The notes under the pieces were generated by a model, which saw only the letters and a list, made by a program, of their open reading frames with translations, made no database searches and was not told the DNA's origin. From positions 12,895,001-12,959,000 of the forward strand of contig NC_079328.1 of assembly GCF_029931775.1 (NCBI RefSeq): DNA of 64,000 nt, given 5' to 3'. The number at the start of each line of letters is the position of its first letter. The first letter of the stretch is position 1. Source of the stretch: Euleptes europaea. Lineage: Eukaryota > Chordata > Lepidosauria > Squamata > Sphaerodactylidae. The position numbers and the translations under genes were made by a program. Positions 36,351 through 48,529 of this stretch are shown one piece after another.

Positions 36351-36907
36351 TCCCAACCTCCTCCTCTTTCTCCTCCTTCTTCCTTGTCCAAATGCCTCAT
36401 GAAAGCTGCACACAAGACTAATATGCAGAAACTGATCCAGGAGGTCAGAAATGCTTGCTTACTCTTGTCAGTCATACTGCTATTAATTTATACTCATGAT
36501 GGGACTCTGGCTTGATCTGTTCCATATGTTATACCTCCCTCCACCATGATCTGGTGTGGTCTGAAGTCTGTTGAAAAACTCTCAAGGTTGTTAGATTTTC
36601 CTAAAACCTTTTCAGTTGTACCAGGTCAACCAAATTTCAATACAAATCATACTGTCCACTTTCTGTAGCAAAGAGCCAAAAACAAATAGATATACCATAG
36701 TTTGTATATAACTCCCTTGCACAAAAATCCACCCCTTCCCTGTTTTTTTGGAGATGCAAATCACCTTAGAAATCACTGCTGTTTGTAGTCACAAACACTT
36801 ACAGTATGGTGCGTACAAAGGAAATGGAGAATAAACCAGATGCTAAGTGAAGAAAACACATTGTGGGGCAGACAAGAGAAGTACCTCTTCTGCTCCTGAG
36901 TGAATAA
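36351..36907. other. Unassigned sequence
   Basis: No gene or clear repeat. Confidence 0.4.
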
Positions 36908-37085
36908 CAATTATACACAGCATATGCCATCAAGTTGCAAAGGACTCATGGTGACCCCAGCAAGGGGCTTTCAAGGCAAGTGAGAGGCAGAGGTAGTTCG
37001 CCATTGCAGGCCTCTGCAGAGTCTTCCTTGGTGATCTCTCATCGAAGTACTGACCCAGCTTAGCTTCTGAGATCTGCTGCCTTCC
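36908..37085 (-). mobile_element. 5S-rRNA-derived SINE, reverse orientation
   Basis: On the minus strand: GCAGATCTCAGAAGCTAAGC, TGGGTCAGTACTTCGATGAG (5S-like), then CTGCAATGGCGAACTACCTC, CTTGCCTTGAAAGCCCCTTG and GTCACCATGAGTCCTTTGCA, ending GATGGCATATGCTG. Complete head and tail of the family also seen at 28895, 43640 and 54856. Confidence 0.75.
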
Positions 37086-37204
37086 CTCTGAATAATAGTT
37101 ATAGGCTATTCAAAATGTAGGAATTGGGAGGAGGTGAGTTACTCTTTTGAGAAGCTGGTGGCATTTCAAAACCCTTGAAAATTATTTTCTATCAGAAAGA
37201 GACA

Positions 37205-37625
37205 AGTGTGAATGGCTATACCCATATGAACCTACCCAATTACTCCAGCCATCTCCAGAGGCCCTGCTTTCGGTGCCCCTGCCATCTGAGGCTAGATTGG
37301 CCTTCTTGGTTATGGTGCCAAAACTTTGGAACTTTCTCCCCAGGGAGATTAATCTGTCTCCCTCTGTCATTGTCTTCTGCCAGCAGGTGAAGACTTTTTT
37401 TTTGTTTCGTTTGGGCTACTCCTAATAACTGCTATTGGTCCTCTTCCCTGTCGGTGTTTTTGTGGATTTATATCTATATCATGTTTTCAATTGTTGGAAG
37501 TATTTTACATATCTTTGTCTTTTAAACACTTTTAATGTCTGAAATGTTTTAATGTTTTCTGGCTTGGGGACCCTGAATTGGGGGGAAAGGCGGCATAGAA
37601 ACATTTTAAATCAATAAAAAGTGAG
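37205..37625 (+). mobile_element. LINE-like 3' end (L2/CR1 type)
   Basis: ACCTACCCAATTACTCCAGC, GGTTATGGTGCCAAAACTTT, GGAACTTTCTCCCCAGGGAG, GCCAGCAGGTGAAGACTTT, then a T-rich stretch, GGGGGGAAAGGCGGCATAGA and a final AATCAATAAAAA. The order (end of ORF2, 3' UTR, short tail) is typical of reptile LINE remnants. Exact family uncertain. Confidence 0.5.
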
Positions 37626-38164
37626 AATGAGAAAAACAAAACAAAAAAAGGCAATTGATGGCAGTGTTATGAAAGCAACACCGTGTGTTCCTCCAGAAGA
37701 AATGCACAGGGAAATGTCATATGAAAAAGTCCAGCATCAGCAATCAGCATGGTGAGACCCCATGGACTGGCCCACAAATTGGCAGAGGGCCCGCCACTGA
37801 CTAGAGATGCTGGGGACAGCATGAGTCCAAACCTCCTGCCACTCCCTGAGAAAGCTGTGGTTCTGGCCAGGCTTTCTTTCAGGGACAATACATGCTGTTC
37901 TCTTGGCTGCTGGGTGCGCCTTCCATCAGGAAATGGGAGGCTAATGCTCCTCCCATGATATAGAGGCAGCAGTTGGATCATCCCTTTCCAAGGGGCAGAA
38001 GTACCCTCTTCCACGTGTCTTTATTCGGTACATAACCAGCAAAGTTGCAAAAAGTCTAATACTCAGATATATCTAACCTGCCATCCAAATGCAATGGATG
38101 GGATACAACACCCCACAATAAAATTTGAAGCTGACTATAAATATAAAATACACATATAAAGCCC
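37626..38164. other. Unassigned sequence
   Basis: Open frames on both strands (37667-38014) have no family signature. I call no gene. Confidence 0.4.
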
Positions 38165-39385
38165 ATCAAATCACCTAAATAAAGTTATCTTTACTAGGTA
38201 GCCCTTCATTTAATCACCACTTTATCTTTGCAAATTTTAAGGGCTGTAGCTAAAAATCTAGCACAATTCAATATAAACTCCGGGTTTGTCTCAAATAATA
38301 GTTTCTGGCTTATTTCGGCATTGGTAATTCCATGCCATCTCTTTATTATTGGAGAAATAAGCTTCATTCTACTTGCTTCATAAAACCTACAGTGCAATAT
38401 GATATGGTCCATCAACTCGATCCTCCCTGATCCACAGGGACAAAACTGCTCTTCCAGTGGTACCTTTTTATACTGGCCTTCTGTTATGGCTGAGGGGAAA
38501 GTATCACATCTTGCCATTGTATATGCCCTACGGTGTGATGGGAACTCTTAAGAGTGAAAGATATAATGCTGAGGCGGCTATATATTTAGTTGTCTGTTAA
38601 GCCCAATATTTAGGAATACATGCAATGTCATTCTGCCTTTCTATATCATACAGCCTTTGCTTAACAATGTCCCTGGCCCTTTCAATCGGCATCATCTGTA
38701 AGGACTCAAATGAGAACCCAAGTAAGGTTATCCTATGATGAACAGCCTTAAGCCAGGCTGGACAGTAGTTGTCACTGAGAATTATGGAAGTAAAATCAGA
38801 GGAATTATGACATAGTCTTAACCAGGTGTTTATAGATCCTAAAACTACCCTAGCCTCTATTTTAATCAAATCTGATTCTAATCGAAGAGTAGCATTAGAG
38901 ACACTAGATGGTACTCGAAAGATAGATCTTAAAATTTTTGATTGGATCTTTTCCAAAGTTGAGAGTCTTGTGGTAGAAGGGCCCAACAGGACCCCATACA
39001 AGAGTTGCGGGATTATCTTGGCTAAATATAGCTTAAGACCAACAGGGATGGAGTGTCCCCCTTTTGTTGCAACAAACTTTGCAATGGCAAGCGCTGATTT
39101 ACGACTCTTATTAGCGTTGTACTCAAGGTGGGTCCTTTTTGCTCCTGTATCCTAAAACATTACCCCAAGATATTTGAAGGTTGGCACTTGTTCTAATCTA
39201 TGCCCTTTTATGGCCCAGGAACTTATTTTGGGCTTCTTGCTGAAGACCATAACTTTAGTTTTCTGATAGTTGATCTCCAGTTGATTTTGATGATAGTAAA
39301 GATCAAGCTGTTTCAATGCACGTTTGAGGCCAACCTCCATTGGCAGAAGTATCTGGCGACAGCAGATGTGGAAAGCACCCTTCCT
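38165..39385 (-). mobile_element. Non-LTR LINE relic, end of RT to Cys-rich C-terminus
   Basis: Minus-strand frames in order: LEINYQKTKVMVFSKKPK and VPTFKYLGVMF (end of the reverse transcriptase domain, 39340-39152), YGVLLGPSTTRLSTLEKIQS (39001), then CPCGSGRIELMDHIILHCRF (38440), a CCHC-like zinc knuckle. This plan fits jockey/I-group elements such as Vingi, known in reptiles. It is broken by several frame changes. A related + strand fragment lies at 46388. Confidence 0.7.
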
Positions 39386-39404
39386 GTTGGGAAATAGGAA
39401 ACTG

Positions 39405-40433
39405 CCCCATAGACATGTGTGCCACTGGGGTGATCTCCCATTTCTTGGTGGGGCATGTGCTCAGAGAGAGCAGAGTGTAACTCAGCGAGGGCAGAGCTGA
39501 CTCAAGATGACCAAAAAGAGCATAAGCAAGGTGCCCTCTGCTTCTGGTGGGTTCCTCCCCTTCAGGAGATTGAAGTGGCTCCTGTATAATCGCAGCAGAT
39601 GCTGGAGTGATCGCCCATTCCCAGTGTTCCCACTTGAGATCTACAATCTATGAGTGGCAAGCCAGCTTTCTACCTGGGGAATGGAGGTGGAATGAATGTT
39701 ATTCCAGGAGCAGTATCAATAGCGGAATGGGGTTACAGGTTGCTTGCCCCCGAAACCCAGAGCCAGACCTGCAAATTATATTTTCTGATACCAAGAGCGA
39801 CTAATGTCAGAGTGGGCACAACAGCAATATATTGCTTACTCATTATTATCATAAAGGAAAAGGAACAATGAAGGTCTGGTCCAGGCATTACATGACCACA
39901 GATTCACACAACTTTATATTTGGTTAGGATACCAAGGAACATCTGGCTCCCTGGTGACAGTGACTGGTATGATTCAGAAATTCACGGACATGAGGGTCAC
40001 ATTCACTATTTACAAGCTGAGCTGACATAATATTTGCTGAAACCTTAAAACAAAGCAAGGTATAATAGCTGAAGTAACCCAAGCTGTAAGAGAAGCTAAG
40101 ATGAATTCATGAAGAGTCTCTCTGTGTTAAATGCTATCAAGTCGCTTCCGACTCATGGCGACCCTATTTTTTTAACCCTATAAGCCAGAAAAATAAAAAT
40201 CCTTTCCTCTTATGATGTGGGCTCCTTTCTATGGAAGCTCCTGCTGGAATAAAGTGTTGTAAGCCTTTAAGGTCGTAAAAGATTCCTGGTCATTGTAGGC
40301 AAAGGAAATACATGCAACTGTCAGAGAGGGAGGCATATGGATGCAATCCTCTCAAACTACGAATATGAAAACAAATGCAAAGCTATGATTAGAAGCATTT
40401 CATTTGAAACTGTGTCTCCATTTCAAAATTCCG
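39405..40433. other. Upstream module of exon D
   Basis: Co-duplicated with 50455-51656 and 62640-63428 (for example TTCTTGGTGGGGC, GGTGGGTTCCTCCCCTTCAG, GTGGCTCCTGTATAATC, TATTGCTTACTCATTATTAT). D alone has an insertion-like stretch near 40120-40200 with AAGTCGCTTCCGACTCATGG, the end of a 5S-type SINE tail. No gene. Confidence 0.6.
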
Positions 40434-40471
40434 TCACAAGGGGTCACTGTTGTCTAAGGAAATATTTAAGG
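40434..40471 (+). promoter_or_regulatory. Protocadherin promoter module (exon D)
   Basis: TCACAAGGGGTCACTG at 40434-40449 and TATTTAAGG at 40463-40471; here preceded by AAATTCCG instead of AAATTCAG. In D, E and F conservation extends upstream through CATTTCATTTGAAACTGT. Confidence 0.72.
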
Positions 40472-40660
40472 AAGACTGAAAAAACAGAGCTCCTCCCTGG
40501 GAGAGACTGAAAAGCCTGCCTGTCAGATCCACAACAGGAATATACCTCCAAAGGGATGCAACACAGCTGGAGAAAATTCATCTGATTTTGGAAACACCAC
40601 TGTGGATGGGAGAGACCTAAAAAGAGCCAAGACCGGTGGGGCTTTGTGTCTGAGCTTGCC

Positions 40661-43018
40661 ATGGTTGCTTGGCAGAAGGAGGATGGGGCGAAGCGGCTGC
40701 TGCAGCTGATCCTCCTGCACACAGCCTGGGAAATAGGGAGCGGCCAGCTCCATTATTCAGTGCCGGAGGAATCCCAGCACGGCTCTTTTGTGGGCCGCAT
40801 CGCCCAGGATCTGGGGCTGGAGGTGAGTGAGCTGGTGCCTCGGATGTTCCGGATGGTTTCCAAAGGACAGGAAGACTATTTTCAGGTAAATGTGCAGAAT
40901 GGGATTTTGTTTGTTAATTCCAGGATAGACAGGGAGGAGCTGTGTGCTGAGAACACGGACTGTGCCATCCACCTGGAGGTGATTGTGGATAAGCCCCTGA
41001 GGGTCTTCCATGTGGAGGTGGAGATCAAGGACATAAATGACAATGCTCCTGTGTTTTCAGTACATGAACAGATTTTGGCCATTGCTGAATCTAGGGTGGC
41101 AGGTTATCGTTTCCTACTAGCAGGGGCTTCTGATGCAGATATAGATGCCAATGCCCGGATAACCTACAAACTCAGCCCAAATGATTACTTCATTCTTGAT
41201 TCAGGAAGTGAAGAGGACCAGAGTAAATCTCCAGCACTTGTATTAAAAGCTCCACTGGACAGGGAAGAAACCCCTCTGCACCGTTTATTGCTGACGGCCA
41301 GTGATGGGGGCAAGCCACAGCTCTCGGGCACAGTCCAGCTGGTGATCAATGTGCTGGATGCAAATGACAACCCCCCTGTATTCAACCAGTCAGTTTACAG
41401 GGTAAAGTTGCTGGAAAATGCAGCTGCTGGAACTCTGGTTATTAAACTGAACGCAACTGATGTAGACGACGGAATTAATAAGGAGATCTCTTACTCATTT
41501 AGTAAGCATGTTCCACCAAATTTCCAAAAGATTTTTAGCATAAACTCCAACACAGGTGAAGTAAAAGTAAATGGAAATGTGGATTTCGAAGATATTAATG
41601 TATTTAATCTACAGATTGTGGCTGAAGATAAAGGCAACCTTCCATTGTCTGGGTATTGCCAAGTGGTCATTGAGGTGCTGGATGTGAATGACAATGTGCC
41701 AGAGGTGTCCGTGTCATCCTTGTCCGTGCCAGTTCCAGAGGATGCTCCACCCGGGACAGTGGTGGCCTTGATCAGTGTCTCAGATAGAGACTCTGGAGCC
41801 AATGGGAAAATTAATTGCTCCTTGTGGCCCCCAAAGTTCCCATTCAAGCTGACGTCCACCTTCAAGAATTATTACTCGCTGGTACTCTCCGAGCCCTTAG
41901 ATCGTGAGCAGGTAGCTGAGTATGGGTTGATCGTGAAGGTCCAAGACCAAGGGGACCCCCCACTGTCAGCCAGCAGTAGCCTGTTGGTGCCAATCAGTGA
42001 CGTGAACGACAACACACCCACTTTTGCACAGCCCTCCTACACCGTCTTTGTGAAGGAGAACAACCCACCTGGGGCTCACATCTTCACAGTGTCTGCCTCG
42101 GACCCAGATGTGGCCGAGAACGCCTTGGTCAGCTACTGGCTGGATGAGAAGCTGTGGCCGCTGTCAAGCTACATCTCGGTGCATTCGGAGAGTGGGAAGC
42201 TGTATGCCCTGCAGCCCTTGGATTATGAGGAAGTGAAGATGCTGGAGTTCCAGGTGAGGGCCAAGGATGCTGGGCTGCCCTCCTTGTGTGGCAACGTGAC
42301 CATCCAAGTCTTTGTCTTGGATGAGAATGACAATGCGCCTGCAGTGTCTGGTCTTGCGGAGGATAACCCCATTCTGGTGAAGGTCCCAGTGGCAGCTGGG
42401 CATGTGGTGGGCAAGATCCATGCCCTGGATGCTGACTCAGGCTACAATGCGTGGCTTCGCTATGAGTTGCATGATGCACCCAGAGGCCTATGGCGGGTGG
42501 GGCTTTACAGTGGTGAGATCAGTACCACACGTGCTCTGGAGGAGGCAGAGGGCAGTAATAGCCAGAGTCTGCTGGTTCTGGTGAAGGATCACGGCAAACC
42601 GGTACTGTCAACCACAGCAACGTTAAGTGTGTCACTGGTGGCCAGTTCCCAGGCTGCCCAGAGTGATGCCCACCTCTCTAGGAGGGGAGGGAGTGCAAAG
42701 CCCCTGGCAGACACTGCCAATCTCTACCTGATCATCGCCATCTGCTCGGTCTCCAGCTTGTTCTTACTGGTGATCCTCGTGTACGTGGCATTGCGGTGCC
42801 AGAGCCAGGCCAAGGAGGCAATGATGTACGGCCCTGGCACCGCCACACTGGTGTGTGCCAGTGAAGTGGGCAGCTGGTCGTATTCCAATCGCCACAGTCA
42901 CATCCTGGCAGGGGTGAGTGGGGAGGCTGGTGGCAAAAGCGACCTCATGGTCTTCAGCCCGAACATTCCTGTTTTCTCCGAAAACGGAAAGGAGCTGGTC
43001 CCAAATGCATCTGGGCAG
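40661..43018 (+). CDS. PCDHA: Protocadherin-alpha variable exon D
   Basis: 786 codons from the first in-frame ATG ([20 protein letters not shown]), preferred over the GTG at 40646. Signal peptide 1-28, mature start QLHYS. EC boundaries are marked by DINDN, DANDN, DVNDN, DVNDN and DENDN; the membrane span is [20 protein letters not shown]; the tail has [13 protein letters not shown]1 loop CAENTDC. The exon ends phase 0 at CAG/GTGAGT, and read-through would add only VSCMEPL. It looks mosaic: EC1-EC2 ([29 protein letters not shown]) and EC6-tail ([14 protein letters not shown]) follow E, but EC3-EC4 ([26 protein letters not shown]) follow C and A. Expected role: homophilic neuronal recognition with a chimeric EC2/EC3 face. 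Confidence 0.95.
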
Positions 43019-46000
43019 GTGAGTTGCATGGAACCATTATGATTCTTGAAATGCCTTTGGTTTAAGTTCATATGCTGTGCTGACTGCTGTTCCGTGAGGG
43101 AGATTTTAATTTTAATATTTTCTGTTTCTGCTGGTTTTATTCCTTGATGATCTTTTGAGAATTTAATTATTTCTTTTGCTGCTTTGTTTTTGTTGTTCAT
43201 TACTGAATTTATATCATAGATGTATTTTATTATTTTCATGAATATAATCTATCTCATAAGCAACTTAGAGACTGTGGTTTAAATTAAAAGTGAAATGAAT
43301 TAAATTAAACAAACAGGCAGGGAATCCCATTTTATTAAAAAAACAAAAACGGACAACAAAACCCACCGGACAAGAAGAACACAGCCATGGTGGGTGCAGG
43401 CTCATTCTGTTTTATTTACTTGTTTACATCACAGAATTAATGCTCATAAGGACTACCGCAATAACTACAAATTTACTTGAAGAAGCCCCTTGAGTAAAGT
43501 GGAATTTTTATTCTGAGTAATAAAAAATCTTTTTACCTATTGTGCACCATTGGCCTTGGCCTTATTTTGATTTCTTGTTTACATCCCACCATGTGATCAA
43601 CTTATTTTCAAGACAATTTACAATTACAAAGTGCAAAGAATTCCAGTTACAAAGAATCAGCAGGGTCAGTCTTTGTTAATATTTGGATGGAAAACCAGCA
43701 AGAAATTCTAAGGTTGCTATGCAGAGGAAGGCAATGGCAAACCACTTCCGAATATCTCTTGTCTTGAAAACCCTAAGTCAGCTGCAACTTGATGACACTT
43801 TCCACCACAAGTTTTTAACATTTGTGGACCGTACACCCACATGGAAGGTCGGTTGTGACCTGTTGGGCACACCACAGGCATGGTTTAATGTAATGGCAAG
43901 AAAAGTTTAGTCTTGAGATGGACCTTGTGTAACATCAAAGTTCTGGATAATAACACATAATATCGACGGTATTATTCCCGCACTACTCTGAAGTTCCATG
44001 AAAGGGCAGCCATTTATTTATTTCATTCATTAAGCTATAGGAGACACCATTCAGATTTTTGGCCTTGGGCTCTGAAATATTGTGGGCTGTCTTTGTCATG
44101 GAGGGATCCATTTTCCTACAACTGCAAGAGAGTTGTGCGATGGCTTGTGGATTGTTGATTGAATTTGTTGGTTGCCTAGCAAATTTGTGGGTGCGTCTTA
44201 TCTCAGACAGTCTCTCAGCTTCACACTGTGGATATTGAAATAATTCGATATGGATTTGTTTTTGTGCTGGATTTTTTGTGATGATATGGAAGAGGGTTTG
44301 GGGTATAAAAAAAGCTGAGCTGTTATCTTCCAGCCTTAGCTCACAACTGTTCTACGGAACCATTTCAGGTCAGAAAAATGGTGCAGGAGGAAGTGTTACC
44401 CCTATCCCCATCCCATGGTTACATGGTCTCATTCTGAGTCAAGGTACTGCTTTGCAGCTGTTTACTAAAAAAGAACAGTGGCAGTGCAATCCTATGCACA
44501 GTTACTCCAGACTAATGGAATAGCCCTGCATAGGATTGCACTGTTGGGAGCTCCAAATGCAAAATTCCCAGCATCTCGTCTAGTATGACCCTAAGTATTT
44601 TAAGTGCTGTTTTTTTATTCATATAAAGTTATATATATATATGGGGGGGGGTGAGTTGTCAGCAATTGCTTCTTTGAGTCAAATACTTTTTTTAGATAGG
44701 CAACTGAGAAAAAGCTAAATTGTTAAAACTTCACCATTATATAATTCGTATATTGAGAATAGGTTTATTGTATTTAATGAGGAGATGAAGAGAATGTAAG
44801 AACAGCTGTATTAATGGCATGTGCAGCCACAGCAGACTTAATAGAGCCCTGTTTCCCATCCTGAACTACACTGGACACTGGTCGTTTTATGCATGGGTAC
44901 TTTCACTCATGTTCACCCTCCATCTGTCTCGGTTGTTCCTTGGAGTTATGCATGAGTTTCCCCTCCATTAGAGATTACCTCGCTGCCATCCCTCACAAAT
45001 CCCGGGACTTCTAATCCCTCTATTAACCCGATTCTTCCCTCTCCCCTGAGCTAAGCCTGGGTGAAATCCCCGTACATAAGGCAAAGCGCGGGACACAGAA
45101 GGTTGGTTTCTCTCACAGCCAATTACAAAGCAGCATGTCAAGGGGTGGGGATTCAGATGGTTCCTGCTTCCTCGGAATTCTTTCTGGGCAGAAGGGTTTT
45201 AAAAATGAGGCTTGGGTCCCCCCCCCATTCCTTTCAAATAGCTCTGTTTTTTTGTTTTTGTTCTTAAAATGCTCTTAAATGCTTTTTTATGTGGCAATTG
45301 GACTTGGGGGGACTTTTTTTCTCCCTACAGCCGATTACAAAGCAGCATTTCAAGGGGCGGGAATTCAAATACTTCCTGATTTGAGCTTGGAGACTGCTGG
45401 TGCATAGACTTCCAACAGGAAATAGACTCCAGCCAGCAACGAACCTCAGGTAAAACCTCTGAGAAACAGAAGATCTCTGTGTCTCAAATATCCTCATTAA
45501 GGCCTCCTCCTCCTCCTCTACTTGGTCAGTCATTTAAACTCTGGTGCTTAACAGTGGAAACCTAAGCAGAGTCACAACCTTCTTAAGTCCATGGAAGTTT
45601 AAGGACTTTGAAGGATAAGACTCTGTATAGTCCTCTACTATATGTAACTTGACAAGCAGATGGGGGAACTGGATGGAGATGTGAGAAACATGTCTTTGTA
45701 CATCTCTTTTATTAGTTCACTTTTCTCCAAAAACGTTAGAAGTCCTAAGAGCCCAGAACAGCAATATTTCAATTGCAGCTCTCTCTTACTCCTGGCTTAC
45801 GTTTAAAAGGTTTTGATAATTGGCTGTTAATTATTTTTGCCAAAAGTGTGCTGAAAATCAACTTCTTACTGTATGAAGGACAAATCCTAATACCTTGACT
45901 GTTTCTTTCATGAAAGGATATTCTATTATGTCAAATGCCTTCTTGCCATTTATAAAATAGCAGACATAAAATAGTTGATGATAAATATTTGAGATGAATT

Positions 46001-46374
46001 CATTATGTTACTCACTTTCTTAACATTTTTCTTACGTTGTCTGTTATGACTGATATGTGTGTGTCTGTGAATATGTATATATACCTATTCCTAACAGTAA
46101 ATTGGCTGGCCCCTGATTGGATAATGAAAGCAGCAAAATCAGGCCACCCATAGACAAGGTAAGGGTCACTGCCTACTTTAGGGGACTCCCCTGGTATTCT
46201 GAACAGTAAGAATTTGTAAATAAAGAGGAAATTAAATAATGCAAAGAATAAATTAAAAACAGAGTTTGTAAAATCACAAATAATCTCAGCAACAGCTTTC
46301 AGATATAGAGATGAACTTTTCTTGTTTATTATTGGCTATATAACCAAAATGCAAACATATACCATCAATTAAAA
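43019..46374. other. Downstream flank of exon D
   Basis: Paralogous to 54246-59690 after exon E, but shorter because E holds about 2 kb extra (55170-57260). Includes a decayed hammerhead-like stretch near 43477, AT-rich sequence, and 45060-45540 matched by 58355-58860. No supported gene. Confidence 0.55.
43640..43815 (+). mobile_element. 5S-derived SINE, partial
   Basis: CAGCAGGGTCAGTCTTTGTT and ATTTGGATGGAAAACCAGCA are the 5S-like part; GCAGAGGAAGGCAATGGCAA, ACCACTTCCGAATATCTCTT and GACACTTTCCACCAC are the tail. Shared insertion with E (54856-55024), so older than the D/E duplication. Confidence 0.7.
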
Positions 46375-46387
46375 TACATGGAGATAA

Positions 46388-46862
46388 TGCATATTTATAC
46401 TCCCTGGAAAGGAACACACAAAGGAGGGCCAGATGTGCAGCCTACCATCTGCCATATTAGAAGGGAGATTTAAGAAAATCCCCAGGGAGGAGAGACTTTG
46501 CCCATGTAACACAGGGGAGCTGGAAACCGTTGAGCATGTATTTTTTAGATGTCCCCTCTACAAGTCAGCCCGCTTCAATATTATTGACCCTTTGATTAGG
46601 GAAATGGGCTCTGTTGATGAGGGTGAATGGGCCAAAAGGTTTCTGCTGGGAGACAGCTCACCACTCATTTCCAAGCTTGCAAAATATTGTGCTGTAGCAA
46701 TGAAGCTACATCGCCTCAATGTTCCCTAATCTGTGGAAGTGTAAAATTGGGTGATTCCTAATTTTGTTGGCCTTGGTTGTAAATGTCTACTCTGTATGGC
46801 CAATTTCTGTGGTATCTTTTTCATCTGGCATATTAGCTGCAAATAAAATTTATTTCTTTATT
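46388..46862 (+). mobile_element. LINE 3' fragment with 13-bp target duplication
   Basis: The + strand encodes a LINE ORF2 C-terminus (from 46433: LPSAILEGRFKKIPREERLC, CPCNTGELETVEHVFFRCPL, YKSARFNIIDPLIREMG) with a zinc-knuckle CPC-H-C pattern, then a 3' UTR ending AATAAAATTTATTTCTTTAT. TACATGGAGATAA flanks it on both sides (46375-46387, 46863-46875). Unit E has the same site once, empty (about 59697-59709). So it is a 5'-truncated LINE inserted in D only, after D and E separated. Same family as 38165-39385. Confidence 0.85.
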
Positions 46863-47007
46863 TACATGGAGATAAATATGCAACCTCCACAGAAGAGGAA
46901 GCAGAAGACTTTCTCAAATTTTATGCAGCGATATATAAGACATGAATCTTAAGATGGAGAATATTAAGAATGTTATAAGTAAATGAAAAATTCCAGCTGT
47001 CTAACAA

Positions 47008-47215
47008 GAACACAAGAGGCTCAATGGTAGAGCATTTGCTTTGCATGCAGAAGGTCCCAGGCTCTTATCCCCAACATCTCCTGTAGCAGGTGATGTGAAA
47101 GACTTCTATCTGAAATCTTGGAAAGCTGATGTAAGTCAGGGTAGATAGTATTGATATTGATAGACCAATGATCGAATTCAGTGTAAGGCAGCTTCATGTG
47201 CTCAAAACATAAAAT
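47008..47215 (+). mobile_element. tRNA-derived SINE
   Basis: AGGCTCAATGGTAGAGCATT, TGCTTTGCATGCAGAAGGTC (head), GGTGATGTGAAAGACTTCTA, GTAGATAGTATTGATATTGA and the end GTAAGGCAGCTTCATGTG. Same insertion as at 59815 in unit E. Confidence 0.8.
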
Positions 47216-47935
47216 AGACTAGAGATGCCTATTACTAGGAAATGAGAAGAGAAGGCAACAAAGATTAAAGTCATACAGAGCTTTGGGACCAAATGTCTAT
47301 AGTAAATACATAAAGGATCAATTAACCCAAGGTCAGTGAGTTTGTACGCACATCATGTAAACATAATATAAGAAAAAGTACATTAACCCCAAAATCAGTT
47401 AAAGAATATCATGCCTCTACACAATGAGTAGATGTAAATGGCAAAAGACAAAAATAAATTTTAGGACATTACTAAACTTGCATTTTAGGACATTACTAAA
47501 CTTTAGGACATTGGGAACTTGCAAGGAATAATGGGAGGGGGACAATTTGGAAAGTCGACACTTGCCCCTCACAATCTCCCCCTCCAGGACCACACAACCT
47601 CTCAGGGGCTTCAGCAGATTGTTTTTTTCCTACCCCCCCCCAAATGATATTCAACTGTTCTCAACATTCCATTTTCCTGAAACATTTTCAGTTTTCACAA
47701 TATTATTTCTGTGTAAGGTAATTTTTCTATTGGTTAATTTATGACACCATATTTTTCTGCATACCTCAAGTATATTTTTCTGCATACCTCAAGTATATAG
47801 AACTCCCTGCATTGCCTGTTGGTAACCATTTTTGGCTCCCTTTGTTATTATAATGGGTATCAGTTACTTTATTACTCAGTACAGTAACTGGCTGGGGAAT
47901 AATGATATAATAATAAGAATATTTTATTTATATTC
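47216..47935. other. Intergenic sequence with degenerate local repeats
   Basis: From about 47510 a motif series (ACTTGCAAGGAATAATGGGA, CCCCCTCCAGGACC, GGCTTCAGCAGATTG) recurs in altered form near 48730, 49025 and 50000-50200. TATATTTTTCTGCATACCTC occurs twice in tandem near 47750 and 47773. No gene. Confidence 0.5.
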
Positions 47936-48304
47936 CACCCTCCCCCATCAAGATAGGATCAGGGTGGATCACAACAAGGATAAACATAACATTAAATAAA
48001 CCATGAAATTAAATAAAACAAATAAACACTCCTCATTACTACCAATTTATATTAAAACCGTATAGAAAGGGAGATGAAACAACATGCCCAACCTGCTTAA
48101 CAGAGATGGGGGAGGCTGGGAAAAGACCTGAAGAAGAAAAGATAGCAGGAGGAGACTTCCAAACATTTCAGGTGTTTCAGGTGCCTCAGGTGCCCAGGCC
48201 AGTCGAAGAAAACCTTGCTGAAAACCATCACTGTCCTCAACCAAAGGCCTGGCAGAACATCTCTGTCTTGTAGGCCCTTCGGAAATGAACGAGGTTGGTC
48301 AGGG
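47936..48304 (-). mobile_element. Interspersed repeat, split by a MITE (part 1)
   Basis: CCACCCTCCCCCATCAAGAT and GGATCAGGGTGGATCACAAC, then GAAGACCTG-like and CCAGGCCAGTCGAAGAAAAC, AAAGGCCTGGCAGAACATCT and CTGTCTTGTAGGCCCTTCGG are typical of a reptile interspersed repeat read in reverse. It continues after the MITE at 48530-48720 (CCAAGACGGCCGTGGCCCTG, TTTGGGCCAGGGATCACCAG). Class uncertain. Shared with E (60551-61007). Confidence 0.5.
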
Positions 48305-48312
48305 CCTGGGTC

Positions 48313-48521
48313 TAGGGTTGCCAACCTCCAGGTACTAGCTGGAGATCTTCTGCTATTACAACTGATCTCCAGCCGATAGAGATCCGTTCACCTGGAGAAA
48401 ATGGCTGCTTTGGCAATTGGACTCTTTGGCATTGAAGTCCCTCCTCTCCCCAAACCCCACCTTCTTCAGGTGCTGCCCCAAAAACCTCCCGCCAGTGGTG
48501 AAGAGGGACCTGGCAACCCTA
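48313..48521. mobile_element. MITE with TAGGGTTGCCA ends and 8-bp target duplication
   Basis: Starts TAGGGTTGCCAACCTCCAGG and ends GACCTGGCAACCCTA; the flanks are CCTGGGTC on both sides (48305-48312, 48522-48529). The 8-bp duplication points to a hAT-type element. Body includes AAATGGCTGCTTTGGCAATT. Orthologous insertion in unit E at 61016-61208, so it predates the D/E duplication. Confidence 0.85.
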
Positions 48522-48529
48522 CCTGGGTC

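Noticed and set aside
37667-38014. 115-codon minus-strand frame and overlapping + frame
   Set aside because: No domain or motif, surrounded by transposon relics, no paralogue in the other units.
40646-40660. Upstream GTG as the start of exon D (and 51825 for exon E)
   Set aside because: GTG starts are not expected in vertebrate nuclear genes, and the ATG 15 bp (D) or 63 bp (E) downstream gives a normal alpha signal peptide of 28 residues.
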